Positions 34,606 through 43,711 of a stretch of DNA of 64,000 bases are shown in pieces. The DNA comes from Sunxiuqinia sp963677175 (GTDB lineage Bacteria; Bacteroidota; Bacteroidia; Bacteroidales; Prolixibacteraceae), in contig CAXXES010000004.1 in assembly GCA_963677175.2 (NCBI GenBank), positions 1,178,001 through 1,242,000 on the forward strand. The letters are read 5' to 3'. A program made the position numbers and the translations under genes. The notes below the pieces were generated by a model. The model made no database searches and was not told where the DNA came from. It was given only the letters and a program-made list of their open reading frames with translations. Every line of letters starts with the position of its first letter. The stretch's first letter is position 1.

Positions 34606-37023
34606 ATGGGCAGGTATTTCATAATCTTATTCTTTTTGGCCGTCGTGTCGGTATATGGTCAAAACACGAATGACAGTTCGGTTTTTGGCAAAATAATTTC
34701 TGAAGATGGTAGTCCGTTGGTATTTGCTACGGTAATAATCAAAGGGACAAAGCTTGGGACACAGACAGACGAAGAAGGTGAATTCGAAATTTATGCCCCC
34801 TATGGAAAACATAGCATCTCCGCTTCATTCATAGGCTATGTCAGAGCTTCAAGAATCATAGAAACAAGCCCCGCCAGCAATAGGGTAAAACTTGATCTTG
34901 TCCTTAAAGAAAACACTGAAAACTTGGATGAGGTGACGGTCAACGGGAAAACCAGAAAAACTGAGCTTGAGACCCAGGGCTTTGCCATGAATGCTGTAAA
35001 AACGAAAGAAGCAAGCCTACGCAACATACAGGCAAACGAATTATTGAACACTACAGTAGGTGTGAAAATTCGTCAAAACGGAGGATTGGGATCGAACGTA
35101 GAATATTCGTTAAACGGGTTATCCGGAAGCGCAGTACGCATCTTTATCGATGGTATTCCCATTTCAACATACGGATCTTCATTCAACCTAAACAGTATTC
35201 CCCCTTCAATGATCAAGCAAATTGAAGTTTACAAAGGAGTGGTACCCGGTCACTTGGCGGATGATGCCCTGGGAGGAGCCATTAATATTCAGCTCCATAA
35301 AGAGGCGAGGACCAATTTCAATGCCTCCGTCTCCTACGGGTCTTTCAACACTTTTCAGGCGAGCGTTAACGGCACCTATCGCTTCGATGAATCAGGCCTT
35401 ACGGTTAAAACCTCTTTTTTCCATAATTATTCCGACAACGATTATAAGGTTTCAGGCAGAAGTGTTGTGGTTTCGGGTATTGGCGGAGTGCAAACACCTA
35501 TTACTGCCAGAAGATTTAACGATGCCTATAGATCTACCGGAGGTATGGCACAAATTGGTTTTACCGACGTAAAATGGGCCGATCAATTTTTTGTCGGAGT
35601 TACAGGATCTGATGATTATAAAGAAATACAGCACGGAGCCTTTATGACCATTACCCCTTATAAGGATCGGTTTATGGAGTCGGATGCCCTATTAGCAAAC
35701 TTGACCTATCAAAAAGCAGATCTTTTTATCAACGGATTGGAATTGAATTTACACGGTTTGTATGGCAAACGTAACCGTGCGGTAACCGACACGGTAGCCT
35801 GGGCATATAGTTGGAATGGAGAGAGGGCCATTGATTTCAGGGGTGATGAATACCAGTATTCCTGGAGATCCCAGCAAGAAGGAGGCCCTACACTGGCCAA
35901 AACTAATAGAAACGTATCCTCCATTCGGACAGGACTATCTTACACCATCAATGATAATCATAGAATTTTACTGAACCACGTTTTTAGCGGAATTGACAGA
36001 GAGGATAGTGATGAATTGCGATCGGTCCTGGAAAATACATTCCGTGGAACAAGAGACCTGCGCAAAAACATCTATTCGTTGACCTATGAGTTTAATGCTT
36101 TTGAGAACAGGCTAAAAACCAATTTGTTTGGAAAGCATTATCAGCAAAAAACAATGAGTGTTGATCCTGCCATTGAAACTGATGCTGACGGAAACAACCA
36201 GATCATAGATGAAGTGGTAAGCAGCAATAAAGAATATGATGGATTTGGTTTTGCTTTGTCCTATGCCCTTTTCCCCAACGTTACACTGTTAACATCGGCA
36301 GAAAAAGCGATACGGCTTCCTAATGAAACCGAAATATTTGGTGATGACGGGGATAACGTAGTTGCCAATTCAAGCATCAAGCCAGAACAAAGCAACAACT
36401 ATAACCTGGGGGTTCGGTTGGGAACCTTTACCCTCAAAAAACACAATTTCAGCGTTTCGACCAACTTCTTCACACGAAATATTAAGGATAGGATCGGCTT
36501 GCCCATTGAAACATCCCTTAATGTTGATGATGAACTCATACTATATGTGAATCAAGGGAGTGGCACTTCCAAAGGGGTAGACGCACAGTTGGATTACAAC
36601 TACAACAAGATTTTTGGACTTAACTTTAATATTTCCCGTTTCGATTTGACCATTGAAAACAGGGGAGTAGAAATTGATGTTCCCAACACGCCATTTTTCA
36701 CCATGAATGGAAGTTTGAGGTATTCCTTCAAGGATTTGATACAAAAAAACGCAAGATTGAATCTCTTCTATACAATGTATTTTACGGAAGAGTTTTCCTA
36801 CCTGGTTACCCAGGGATCGAACACGGTAGGTGACGACTTTTTTAAAGTGCCCGAACAATTGACTCAGGATGCCGGGCTTAGTTATACATTCCCCAACAAC
36901 AAGTTTATCATGAGCTTTGACGTCAAAAATATATTTGACAAACCTGTATACGACAATTTATCGGTACAAAAAGCAGGAAGGGCTATTTACCTGAAATTAA
37001 ACTATATAATTAATTCTTTTTAA
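34606..37023 (+). CDS. TonB-dependent siderophore-type receptor (XusA-like)
   Basis: 805 residues. Signal peptide about 1-18 (FFLAVVSVYGQ); carboxypeptidase-like domain about 25-100 (GSPLVFATVIIKGTKLGTQT); plug about 120-230 (ELLNTTVGVKIRQNGGLGSN, VRIFIDGIPISTYGSSFNLN, IEVYKGVVPGHLADDALGGA); 22-strand-type barrel ending in YIINSF. It is a classic metal or siderophore receptor, not a SusC. The next gene, 20 bp downstream, encodes a DUF4374 protein, and a PepSY reductase follows, as in the XusABC siderophore-piracy system of Bacteroides. The name is by analogy; the ligand is not shown by sequence. Confidence 0.9.
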   Translation: MGRYFIILFFLAVVSVYGQNTNDSSVFGKIISEDGSPLVFATVIIKGTKLGTQTDEEGEFEIYAPYGKHSISASFIGYVRASRIIETSPASNRVKLDLVLKENTENLDEVTVNGKTRKTELETQGFAMNAVKTKEASLRNIQANELLNTTVGVKIRQNGGLGSNVEYSLNGLSGSAVRIFIDGIPISTYGSSFNLNSIPPSMIKQIEVYKGVVPGHLADDALGGAINIQLHKEARTNFNASVSYGSFNTFQASVNGTYRFDESGLTVKTSFFHNYSDNDYKVSGRSVVVSGIGGVQTPITARRFNDAYRSTGGMAQIGFTDVKWADQFFVGVTGSDDYKEIQHGAFMTITPYKDRFMESDALLANLTYQKADLFINGLELNLHGLYGKRNRAVTDTVAWAYSWNGERAIDFRGDEYQYSWRSQQEGGPTLAKTNRNVSSIRTGLSYTINDNHRILLNHVFSGIDREDSDELRSVLENTFRGTRDLRKNIYSLTYEFNAFENRLKTNLFGKHYQQKTMSVDPAIETDADGNNQIIDEVVSSNKEYDGFGFALSYALFPNVTLLTSAEKAIRLPNETEIFGDDGDNVVANSSIKPEQSNNYNLGVRLGTFTLKKHNFSVSTNFFTRNIKDRIGLPIETSLNVDDELILYVNQGSGTSKGVDAQLDYNYNKIFGLNFNISRFDLTIENRGVEIDVPNTPFFTMNGSLRYSFKDLIQKNARLNLFYTMYFTEEFSYLVTQGSNTVGDDFFKVPEQLTQDAGLSYTFPNNKFIMSFDVKNIFDKPVYDNLSVQKAGRAIYLKLNYIINSF

Positions 37024-37043
37024 CTACTTAAATAACAAATAAG

Positions 37044-38378
37044 ATGAAGTATAAGCTTTTGAATCTTAAAATTCTAGCCTCAGTGTTTATGATAGCCGGA
37101 CTAATGGCCTCTTGTAGTAGTGATGACGATGATGTAATCCCAACACCTGATCCGGTAGATACTAGATGGATTACTGTTGCTGCAGCCAGAATGGGAGAAA
37201 ATCCTGGAGATGGAAATGGAGGAACATTAATTTATGCGATTGATAGCGAAGAAGCTAAAGACCCAACAGTGTCCATTGAACCATTTGAAAATGGGTTCAT
37301 CGTCCCTTCAAACAGAACGGCCAGATTGCAATCTTCTGAGGACGGCAATACCATCTTTAATATCAGCTATGCAGGAGATACAGGCGGTAACTATACCAAA
37401 TATACCGTAGAGGGTGGACAAACTTTCACCCAAACGGGTACAGCAATCAGTATTGCCCCGTACGTGGGATCTGCTCCCCGATGGATCAAACTATTTGATG
37501 GAGACCAAACAGGCGCCGCTGTGTACGTTTCTACAGAACACCAATTTGATGAAAACGATAATTATACTCGTACTGAAGCGACCATGGGGGTGTTAACGCT
37601 GGATTTGGCAAACTCACAAATCAATGAGTTCCAGGAGCACAGTATCGGTTTAGGTGCTGAAGAAGAATCCAATGGCTACTATATTTCCAGAATAGATATG
37701 CCTGTATTGAACGCTGCTGGTGACAAACTCTATGTCGGAGCTCGTTTGAGCAAGGTTAATCCTGCAACGGCGGAAAGCGAAAGAAACTATGAAATTTTAG
37801 GATCCAAAACCATTGTTCTGGATTATCCTTCCTTATTGAATCCTTCTGTCATTACTTCTACGGTAGGTCACGGCAACACTAACGGGTACCGCAGTATCAA
37901 TGCCTTCCTTTACAACGGAAGCGTTTATCAAGCCAACCAGGGCGACCCGGAAGGTTCTCATATTTTAAAAATCGATGCAGACAACCAATATGACGATAGC
38001 TACGACTTTAATTTGGACGAAGCTTTAGGTGTAGAAGGCGCATACATCCTTGCCTGGAGGCCTGCTTCCAACGGGAAAGCCGTTTTAGCCTATCGCCATG
38101 CCGGCTCTGCAGAAGGAGTGGCAGGAGCCCAGGGATTTTTTGCGTTGATTGATTTAGAAGCCAAGACTGCCGAAAAGATTGATGACATTCCGTACGACCC
38201 CGATTTTTATTTATTTCAATACCAGGGCTTTGCTGTTGATGGAACAGAAATTTATGTGACCCAGGCTCCGGTAGGCGAAAACGGCAACATCTACGTAATC
38301 GATACAGAGACTGGTGAAGTAACCAAGGGAGCAGAATTAGTTAATGCTCAAGGAAGCCACTTTATCGGAACATTCTAA
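37044..38378 (+). CDS. DUF4374 lipoprotein (XusB-like siderophore-binding protein)
   Basis: 444 residues. Lipobox Cys24 (FMIAGLMASC) followed by an acidic linker (SSDDDDV). The mature part is a beta-propeller-like DUF4374 domain (TRWITVAAARMG, PRWIKLFDGDQTGAAVYVST, SKTIVLDYPSLLNPSVI, ILAWRPASNGKAVLAYRHAG). In Bacteroides XusB, a DUF4374 surface lipoprotein, captures ferric enterobactin-type siderophores for the TonB receptor encoded next to it; the same arrangement is seen here. Intact. A terminator-like hairpin follows at 38405-38440. Confidence 0.87.
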   Translation: MKYKLLNLKILASVFMIAGLMASCSSDDDDVIPTPDPVDTRWITVAAARMGENPGDGNGGTLIYAIDSEEAKDPTVSIEPFENGFIVPSNRTARLQSSEDGNTIFNISYAGDTGGNYTKYTVEGGQTFTQTGTAISIAPYVGSAPRWIKLFDGDQTGAAVYVSTEHQFDENDNYTRTEATMGVLTLDLANSQINEFQEHSIGLGAEEESNGYYISRIDMPVLNAAGDKLYVGARLSKVNPATAESERNYEILGSKTIVLDYPSLLNPSVITSTVGHGNTNGYRSINAFLYNGSVYQANQGDPEGSHILKIDADNQYDDSYDFNLDEALGVEGAYILAWRPASNGKAVLAYRHAGSAEGVAGAQGFFALIDLEAKTAEKIDDIPYDPDFYLFQYQGFAVDGTEIYVTQAPVGENGNIYVIDTETGEVTKGAELVNAQGSHFIGTF

Positions 38379-38404
38379 TCTTTTACAGTTATCAGTTGAA
38401 TGAA

Positions 38405-38440
38405 AAGCGCTGTGGAAGATTTTTCTTCACAGCGTTTTTC
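38405..38440 (+). terminator. Terminator-like hairpin after the DUF4374 gene
   Basis: CGCTGTGGAAGA, loop TTTT, TCTTCACAGCG (one bulge), then TTTTTCT. It may attenuate rather than stop transcription into the downstream genes. Confidence 0.65.
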
Positions 38441-38483
38441 TACAACAAGAACATCTTTCAATAAATCGAAATAGAATCAAATA

Positions 38484-39989
38484 ATGAAAACACAAACTTT
38501 AAGGTTCTTCTTTTTCGGAATAATCACCTTACTGTCAGCTTTTGCAAGTATGGCGCAGCGTGGTGCACAAAATCCGTTTATGGACAGAGACTACTGGGGC
38601 GCACATCCCAGCCTTGCCGATATTGATGCCAAAATTGCGGAAGGACATTCGGTTACCGAAGCCAACAGAGGCGGGTTTGACCCCACCACTTTTGCTATTT
38701 TTGGAGGAAACCCCGTAGCCACTATCAATCATCTTATAGAAAAGGGAAATGATGTGAACAAACGCACACACGATTCAAGAACCTATATCTTTTGGGCCGC
38801 TTCCCGAGGGGATTTAGAGCTTATGAAGTATTTGGCAGAAAAAGGTGCCAAGACCGATTTAAAGGATTCCCACGGATATTCTTTGACCCAGTTTACTGCG
38901 ACCTCGGGTCAAAGCAACCCGAAGATTTATGATTTCCTTATTGAAAATGGAGCAGACTTAAAGAACGAAAAAGACCATGATGGTCGCAATGTACTTTTAG
39001 TGGCCGCTCCAAGGGTGAAAAATCTGGACTTAATTGATTATTTAATAAGCAAAGGGCTTAGCTTAAATACTACTGATGATCATGGCAATGGTATATTCAA
39101 TATTGCAGCTCAGGGAGGAAACATTGACGTGTTGAAAGCTTTGGTAGCCAGAGGGGTTTCTATAGCGAAAAATCCCAAGACCAACGAAAATGCCATTCTT
39201 TTTGCCAGTAGAGGCGGAAGAGGCAGCAGCAACAGTTTAGCGGTTTTTCAATATTTGGAAGGATTAGGGCTTGATGCCAATGTTACCTCAACTGCTGGAG
39301 TAACACCATTGCACAACCTTTCCCGGTCTGCCGACGACCTGGCTATCTATCAATATTTCATCGACAAAGGAGTAAATCCGAGTTCGGTCGACAAAGAGGG
39401 GAACACGCCTCTTTTGAACGCTGCATCACGCAACAAATTGGAAGTTGTCAACTATTTGGCCGAACAAACGGCGGATATTAATCATACTAACAAGGAGGGG
39501 CACGCTGCATTAACGCTTGCCATTCAGAATAACAGTGCTTCAATAGTCGCTTATTTGATATCCAAAGGAGCCCAAACGAATATTTTGGATAAAAAAGGAA
39601 ATAACCTGGCTTATTATCTTTTTGACACACGCGACAATCCACGCGATTTTGATGAAAAAGTAAATGCATTGCGTCAAGCAGGTTTTGATTTCAAAAAAAA
39701 GCAGCCAGACAATAGCACCATTTGGCATTTGGCCATTGCCAAGAACAATTTAGCGCTTCTAAAAAAAGTTGAAGATTTTGGAGCAGATATCAATGCAAAG
39801 GACAATCAAGGAAATACTGTTTTGCATTATGCCGCCATGAAATCCAACAATGCAGAAACCCTTAAGTTTTTGGTCGCTAACGGTGCCGACACCAAATCAA
39901 CCACCGAATTTGGAGAAACAGCTTATGATCTGGCCAAAGAAAATGAATTGTTGAACCAAAACAACGTGAGTTTAGACTTTCTAAATTAA
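38484..39989 (+). CDS. Secreted ankyrin-repeat protein
   Basis: 501 residues with a signal peptide (about 1-24, cut near ASMAQ), so it is exported. Contains about ten ankyrin repeats: for example DSRTYIFWAASRGDLELMKY, DHGNGIFNIAAQGGNIDVLK, GNTPLLNAASRNKLEVVNYL, EGHAALTLAIQNNSASIVAY, QGNTVLHYAAMKSNNAETLK. Ankyrin arrays are protein-protein interaction scaffolds. Its place between the DUF4374 and DUF2271 genes implies a periplasmic or surface role in iron uptake, perhaps organising the receptor, but no biochemical function can be read off. It is not part of the minimal Xus set. Confidence 0.85.
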   Translation: MKTQTLRFFFFGIITLLSAFASMAQRGAQNPFMDRDYWGAHPSLADIDAKIAEGHSVTEANRGGFDPTTFAIFGGNPVATINHLIEKGNDVNKRTHDSRTYIFWAASRGDLELMKYLAEKGAKTDLKDSHGYSLTQFTATSGQSNPKIYDFLIENGADLKNEKDHDGRNVLLVAAPRVKNLDLIDYLISKGLSLNTTDDHGNGIFNIAAQGGNIDVLKALVARGVSIAKNPKTNENAILFASRGGRGSSNSLAVFQYLEGLGLDANVTSTAGVTPLHNLSRSADDLAIYQYFIDKGVNPSSVDKEGNTPLLNAASRNKLEVVNYLAEQTADINHTNKEGHAALTLAIQNNSASIVAYLISKGAQTNILDKKGNNLAYYLFDTRDNPRDFDEKVNALRQAGFDFKKKQPDNSTIWHLAIAKNNLALLKKVEDFGADINAKDNQGNTVLHYAAMKSNNAETLKFLVANGADTKSTTEFGETAYDLAKENELLNQNNVSLDFLN

Positions 39990-40001
39990 TTGAAGAGACA
40001 T

Positions 40002-40502
40002 ATGAATAGAATAATAAACCGAACATTATCAATTTTGGGACTTGCCCTGGTTCTTTTTTGTTCATCTTCTTTTGTGCAAGCACCATCCACGGTGTCCTAC
40101 AAGTGTATGATACAAATGGCAAACTATTCAGGTGAAAATGCCTATGTGGTTGTTTCCCTGATGGATGCCAGTGGAGCTTATGTGAAAACGTTATATGTGC
40201 AGGGAGATGACCCCGAATGGTTTCCGGATCTTAAAGATTGGTGGGCCTTTAGCCATAGCATAAACGAAGATATTGATGCGGTTACCGGAGCAACTGTAGG
40301 AAATGGTGAAAGAAACATTATTTCTTTGGTTGTATATTCTTCACAAATTGACAACGGATATAAGATACGGTTTGAATCTGCTGTCGAAAATCAAGAATAC
40401 TACACTGTTGATGCCCAGATAGAGCTGAATTCTGCCACCATCAGAAACAAGGTGGACGGAAAAGGGTATATCCGCTATATCCGCATGATGCCAAATTCAT
40501 AA
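40002..40502 (+). CDS. DUF2271 exported protein
   Basis: 166 residues from ATG 40002, with GAAGAGA at ribosome-site distance; an in-frame TTG is at 39990. Signal peptide about 1-25 (LGLALVLFCSSSFVQA). The mature part follows the DUF2271 pattern (YVVVSLMDASGAYVKTLYVQ, FPDLKDWWAFSHS, VTGATVGNGE, IRMMPNS). DUF2271 genes commonly sit beside PepSY-domain reductases in iron and heme loci, as here (3 bp before the next start). It probably acts in the periplasm with that reductase; biochemical role unknown. Confidence 0.82.
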   Translation: MNRIINRTLSILGLALVLFCSSSFVQAPSTVSYKCMIQMANYSGENAYVVVSLMDASGAYVKTLYVQGDDPEWFPDLKDWWAFSHSINEDIDAVTGATVGNGERNIISLVVYSSQIDNGYKIRFESAVENQEYYTVDAQIELNSATIRNKVDGKGYIRYIRMMPNS

Positions 40503-40505
40503 GTT

Positions 40506-42701
40506 ATGGTTCTTTCGATATGGCGTAATAGCCATTTAATGCTTGCAGTAGTTGCCTCCTTGTTTTTATTGGTCGCGTCAATTACCGGGGCGATTTTGGC
40601 TGTTGAGCCTATATCGAATAAAATACGCCCATATGATATTGATCATGCGGACGAACTTACTTTAACCGAGACATTAACAAATTTGAATGCGAGATACGAT
40701 GAAATCCTATCAATTTCGAGAGACCGCAATGGGTTTGTTAGTGCCTTGGCTATTGTTAACGGAGAAAGTGATCAGTTTTATGTAAATCCTTTTACTGGTG
40801 AGAAATTGGCGTCACCAATTGAAAAGGCCCCCATTTTTCAGTTCAGCACCAGCTTGCACCGTTCCTTATTTCTTAAAACATCAGGCCGCTTTCTCATCGC
40901 CCTTGTATCTCTTTTACTATTTCTGATTGCCGTATCGGGTATTGCACTTATCGCCAAACGGCAGGGGGGGGGCCGCTATTTTTTTGCACCAGTGGTTCGT
41001 GAAAACTTTTCGCAGTTTAGCCACGTAGTGTACGCCCGCATTACATTATTGCCCATTGTTGTTTTGTCGTTGACAGGCTTATACCTATCATTACTGCGTT
41101 TCAATCTAATTCCGGAGGAACAGATCGTCCACGAAGTTGATTATGATTCACTGACAGACAACCCGAACATCCCCCTCCGAAACTTCGAATTTCTCAATAG
41201 TACCACTTTGGGAGAGCTTAAAGAGTTGGAATACCCCTTTTCAGAATTTGTAGAAGACTACTATACCATCCGTTTAAAGGATCGGGAAGTATTATTGAAT
41301 CAGTTTAGTGGTGAAATTATTACTGAAAAGAAATATCCCTTTGTAACGATTGTTTCTTCCTGGGCAACTGTTTTACATACAGGTGAAGGAAGTATTGTTT
41401 GGAGTGCATTATTAGGAATGGGAAGTCTTTCCATCCCTTTTTTGATGCTTACAGGCTTTATCATTTATTTTAAAAGGCCCAAGATTCGTATCAAAAATAA
41501 ATATTCCCCAAATGAATGTAGCCATATCTTATTGGTAGGCACCGAGGGGGCTACTACCCTACAATATGCACAAGAATTTCATCGGCAACTGCTAAAAACC
41601 GGGATTAAAAGTTATTTAGGCTTGATGAACGACTATGGTCAGTTCAAGAAAATGAAACAACTCATCATTTTCACCGCTACTTACGGACAAGGAGAATCTC
41701 CTGCCAGTGCCAATCGGTTTAAGGAGTTGGTAACAAAGAACCACAGCCCTCAACCATTTTCATTTTCGGTTATCGGATTTGGTTCTACTGCCTATCCCAA
41801 CTATTGCCAGTTTGCCTACGAGGCTTTTTATTTGTTGAAGAACCTTCCAAATGCAGAAAGTTTGGGGGAAGTCCACACCGTGAACAACCAGTCTTTTGAA
41901 GCTTTTTCAAATTGGGCAAATCGATGGGCTCAAGCTATGGAACTCAACCTTCAGCTTGAAAAGCCTAAAATACCCCTTCCTAAACACCATGTTTCTAACT
42001 TTGAAGTGTTAGACCGAATTGATTTTGAAAAAGAGGATACCTTTCTACTCACACTAAAAGATATTAATGGAACAAGAGCCGTTTCGGGCGACCTCTTGTC
42101 GGTCATACCTGAGAAAGATGGACGGGAACGACTTTATTCTATCGGAAACTTGGGGAACAACACATTGGCCATAAGCGTGAAAAAACATACTCAGGGGATT
42201 TGTTCAACTATGTTGGGACAACTGAAAAAAGGAAAATTGCTATCTGCAAGGGTAGTCAAAAACCGACACTTTTATCTTCCAAAGAATACAAAAGATGTTG
42301 TGCTCATTGCTACGGGAACGGGTATCGGTCCTTTTCTGGGTATGATTGCTTCCAATACTGCCAGACGAAAACTATATCTATACTGGGGCGGCAGAACACC
42401 CGAATCGCTTGATCTTTACAAAACTCATATCAATAAGGCACTCTTCAAAAAAAGGCTTCATCATTTTACCCCTGCATATTCTCGAATGCAATCCGAAAAG
42501 ATCTATGTACAGCACTTGATTAAAAAAGATAGGGATAAAATTGCCGATATTTTTAGGAGGGGGGGCTGTGTTATGATTTGTGGATCAATTGTTATGCAGC
42601 GAGAAGTAATGAAAGAACTGCGAAACATCTGCAACACCTACTTGAAGAAAGACCTAAGCCATTACCAAAATCGAAAACAGATTAAGATGGATTGTTATTG
42701 A
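40506..42701 (+). CDS. PepSY-TM / flavodoxin / FAD-NAD reductase membrane protein (XusC-like)
   Basis: 731 residues. Four membrane helices (about 10-33, 122-150, 172-198, 306-330) of the PepSY-TM type frame a periplasmic loop. A flavodoxin domain (about 340-460; FTATYGQGESPASANRFKEL) and a ferredoxin-reductase module (about 480-720; RERLYSIGN for FAD, IATGTGIGPFLGM and CGSIVMQREV for NAD(P)H) follow. The arrangement suggests a cytosolic NAD(P)H-to-periplasm electron path that reduces ferric siderophore. Two poly-G tracts lie in the coding region (G8 at 40965-40972, G7 at 42559-42565) and could mediate phase variation. Last gene of the operon. Confidence 0.88.
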   Translation: MVLSIWRNSHLMLAVVASLFLLVASITGAILAVEPISNKIRPYDIDHADELTLTETLTNLNARYDEILSISRDRNGFVSALAIVNGESDQFYVNPFTGEKLASPIEKAPIFQFSTSLHRSLFLKTSGRFLIALVSLLLFLIAVSGIALIAKRQGGGRYFFAPVVRENFSQFSHVVYARITLLPIVVLSLTGLYLSLLRFNLIPEEQIVHEVDYDSLTDNPNIPLRNFEFLNSTTLGELKELEYPFSEFVEDYYTIRLKDREVLLNQFSGEIITEKKYPFVTIVSSWATVLHTGEGSIVWSALLGMGSLSIPFLMLTGFIIYFKRPKIRIKNKYSPNECSHILLVGTEGATTLQYAQEFHRQLLKTGIKSYLGLMNDYGQFKKMKQLIIFTATYGQGESPASANRFKELVTKNHSPQPFSFSVIGFGSTAYPNYCQFAYEAFYLLKNLPNAESLGEVHTVNNQSFEAFSNWANRWAQAMELNLQLEKPKIPLPKHHVSNFEVLDRIDFEKEDTFLLTLKDINGTRAVSGDLLSVIPEKDGRERLYSIGNLGNNTLAISVKKHTQGICSTMLGQLKKGKLLSARVVKNRHFYLPKNTKDVVLIATGTGIGPFLGMIASNTARRKLYLYWGGRTPESLDLYKTHINKALFKKRLHHFTPAYSRMQSEKIYVQHLIKKDRDKIADIFRRGGCVMICGSIVMQREVMKELRNICNTYLKKDLSHYQNRKQIKMDCY

Positions 42702-43711
42702 AACATTCAAAAAATTTTATGAGTATCATTATTTTGAAATGCTAAGTTGATCCAAGGTCAAAAAGTCTGAACCATGATTTGCAGAATGGGTGGATGGACA
42801 GGATTATTTGCAAATGAACGAAATTACCGGCTGGATCAAATCGCATAAAAACAAGGGTCGATCTACTGCTGATCTACCGTTCATCTATACTCCGGGCTCC
42901 ATAGAGAGTCCGGTCATTGTTGCGAGACTTCTTTCCGGGGTCTCCGAAGAAAAAGCGGCCAATCTGGTATAGGTGCCAGCATATAATTTACACAAGTGCA
43001 CCCGTGCGTCGGTTTGGCTGGAGACGTGCCTAGATTTGGTTCCACACGGGTGCAGGCTTGGCTACCTTTCCCAAAGTTCGATAACTTTGGAAACGGTTAC
43101 CAGCTATAGCCTTTTGGGCACTTTTGGGCAGCTACCGGCCTGCCTGCCCGGCCTTTTTGACGGGAGCCGGAATGACGCCAAATAAAATGGTCGAAGTTGT
43201 GCCAGCTTGGTATTTCGGTGTCATAGTGCCACAATAAATGGGAGAGGGGAGGTTCGTAGGCAATATGGGGCCGGTTGAAAGCATAATGATGAATACCTCA
43301 TTGCCCTGCATAGCAGTCTCCCAGTTCGCTGTCTTTGAATTGTCTTAATTCTACTTTAACACTTTCGAAAAATCCGGCTGCTTTTACCCTGATCCGGCAG
43401 CTGCCGTAAACAGCCAGATTTTTCTCCTGACACCCTTTAGGGGCGGGGTAAATCATGAGAAAAATCGAACGTAAACCCTAATCTGTTAAAGTAGATATTA
43501 AAGTAAATGCATGGGTATATCCTGATCCTGTTAAGGGTTATTTCGTTCTGGTATTGCCTCTGGTTTGGGGCAATATGTTGGATATAACGCCAATAAGTTT
43601 GTTTTTGTCTGAAAAATTGATTAAGTTTGCTAAGCTTTCGGCCTGACGAAAGCTTGCGATTCGAGAGAGAGAATGTTGTGGAGTAATAAATATCATTTAA
43701 TCTATTTATTT
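42702..43711. repeat. Repeat outlier block between the siderophore operon and the propeller lipoprotein
   Basis: No gene. Carries the 'gatttgcagaatggg' block (about 42760-42850) in plus orientation, then a degraded AAAGTT/AACTTT hairpin (43066-43094) and an expanded dRS3-like element in reverse orientation (43135-43173), the only inverted copies in the window. Next comes a MITE-like palindromic element (43351-43494), then the lipoprotein gene leader. Confidence 0.7.
43351..43494. mobile_element. 144-bp MITE-like palindromic element
   Basis: Terminal inverted repeats CTACTTTAACA (43351-43361) and TGTTAAAGTAG (43484-43494). Inside are GAAAAATCCGGCTG (43367) opposite CAGCCAGATTTTTC (43411), and a central perfect palindrome CGGCAGCTGCCG (43395-43406). 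No ORF. A non-autonomous element is the simplest reading. Confidence 0.5.
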
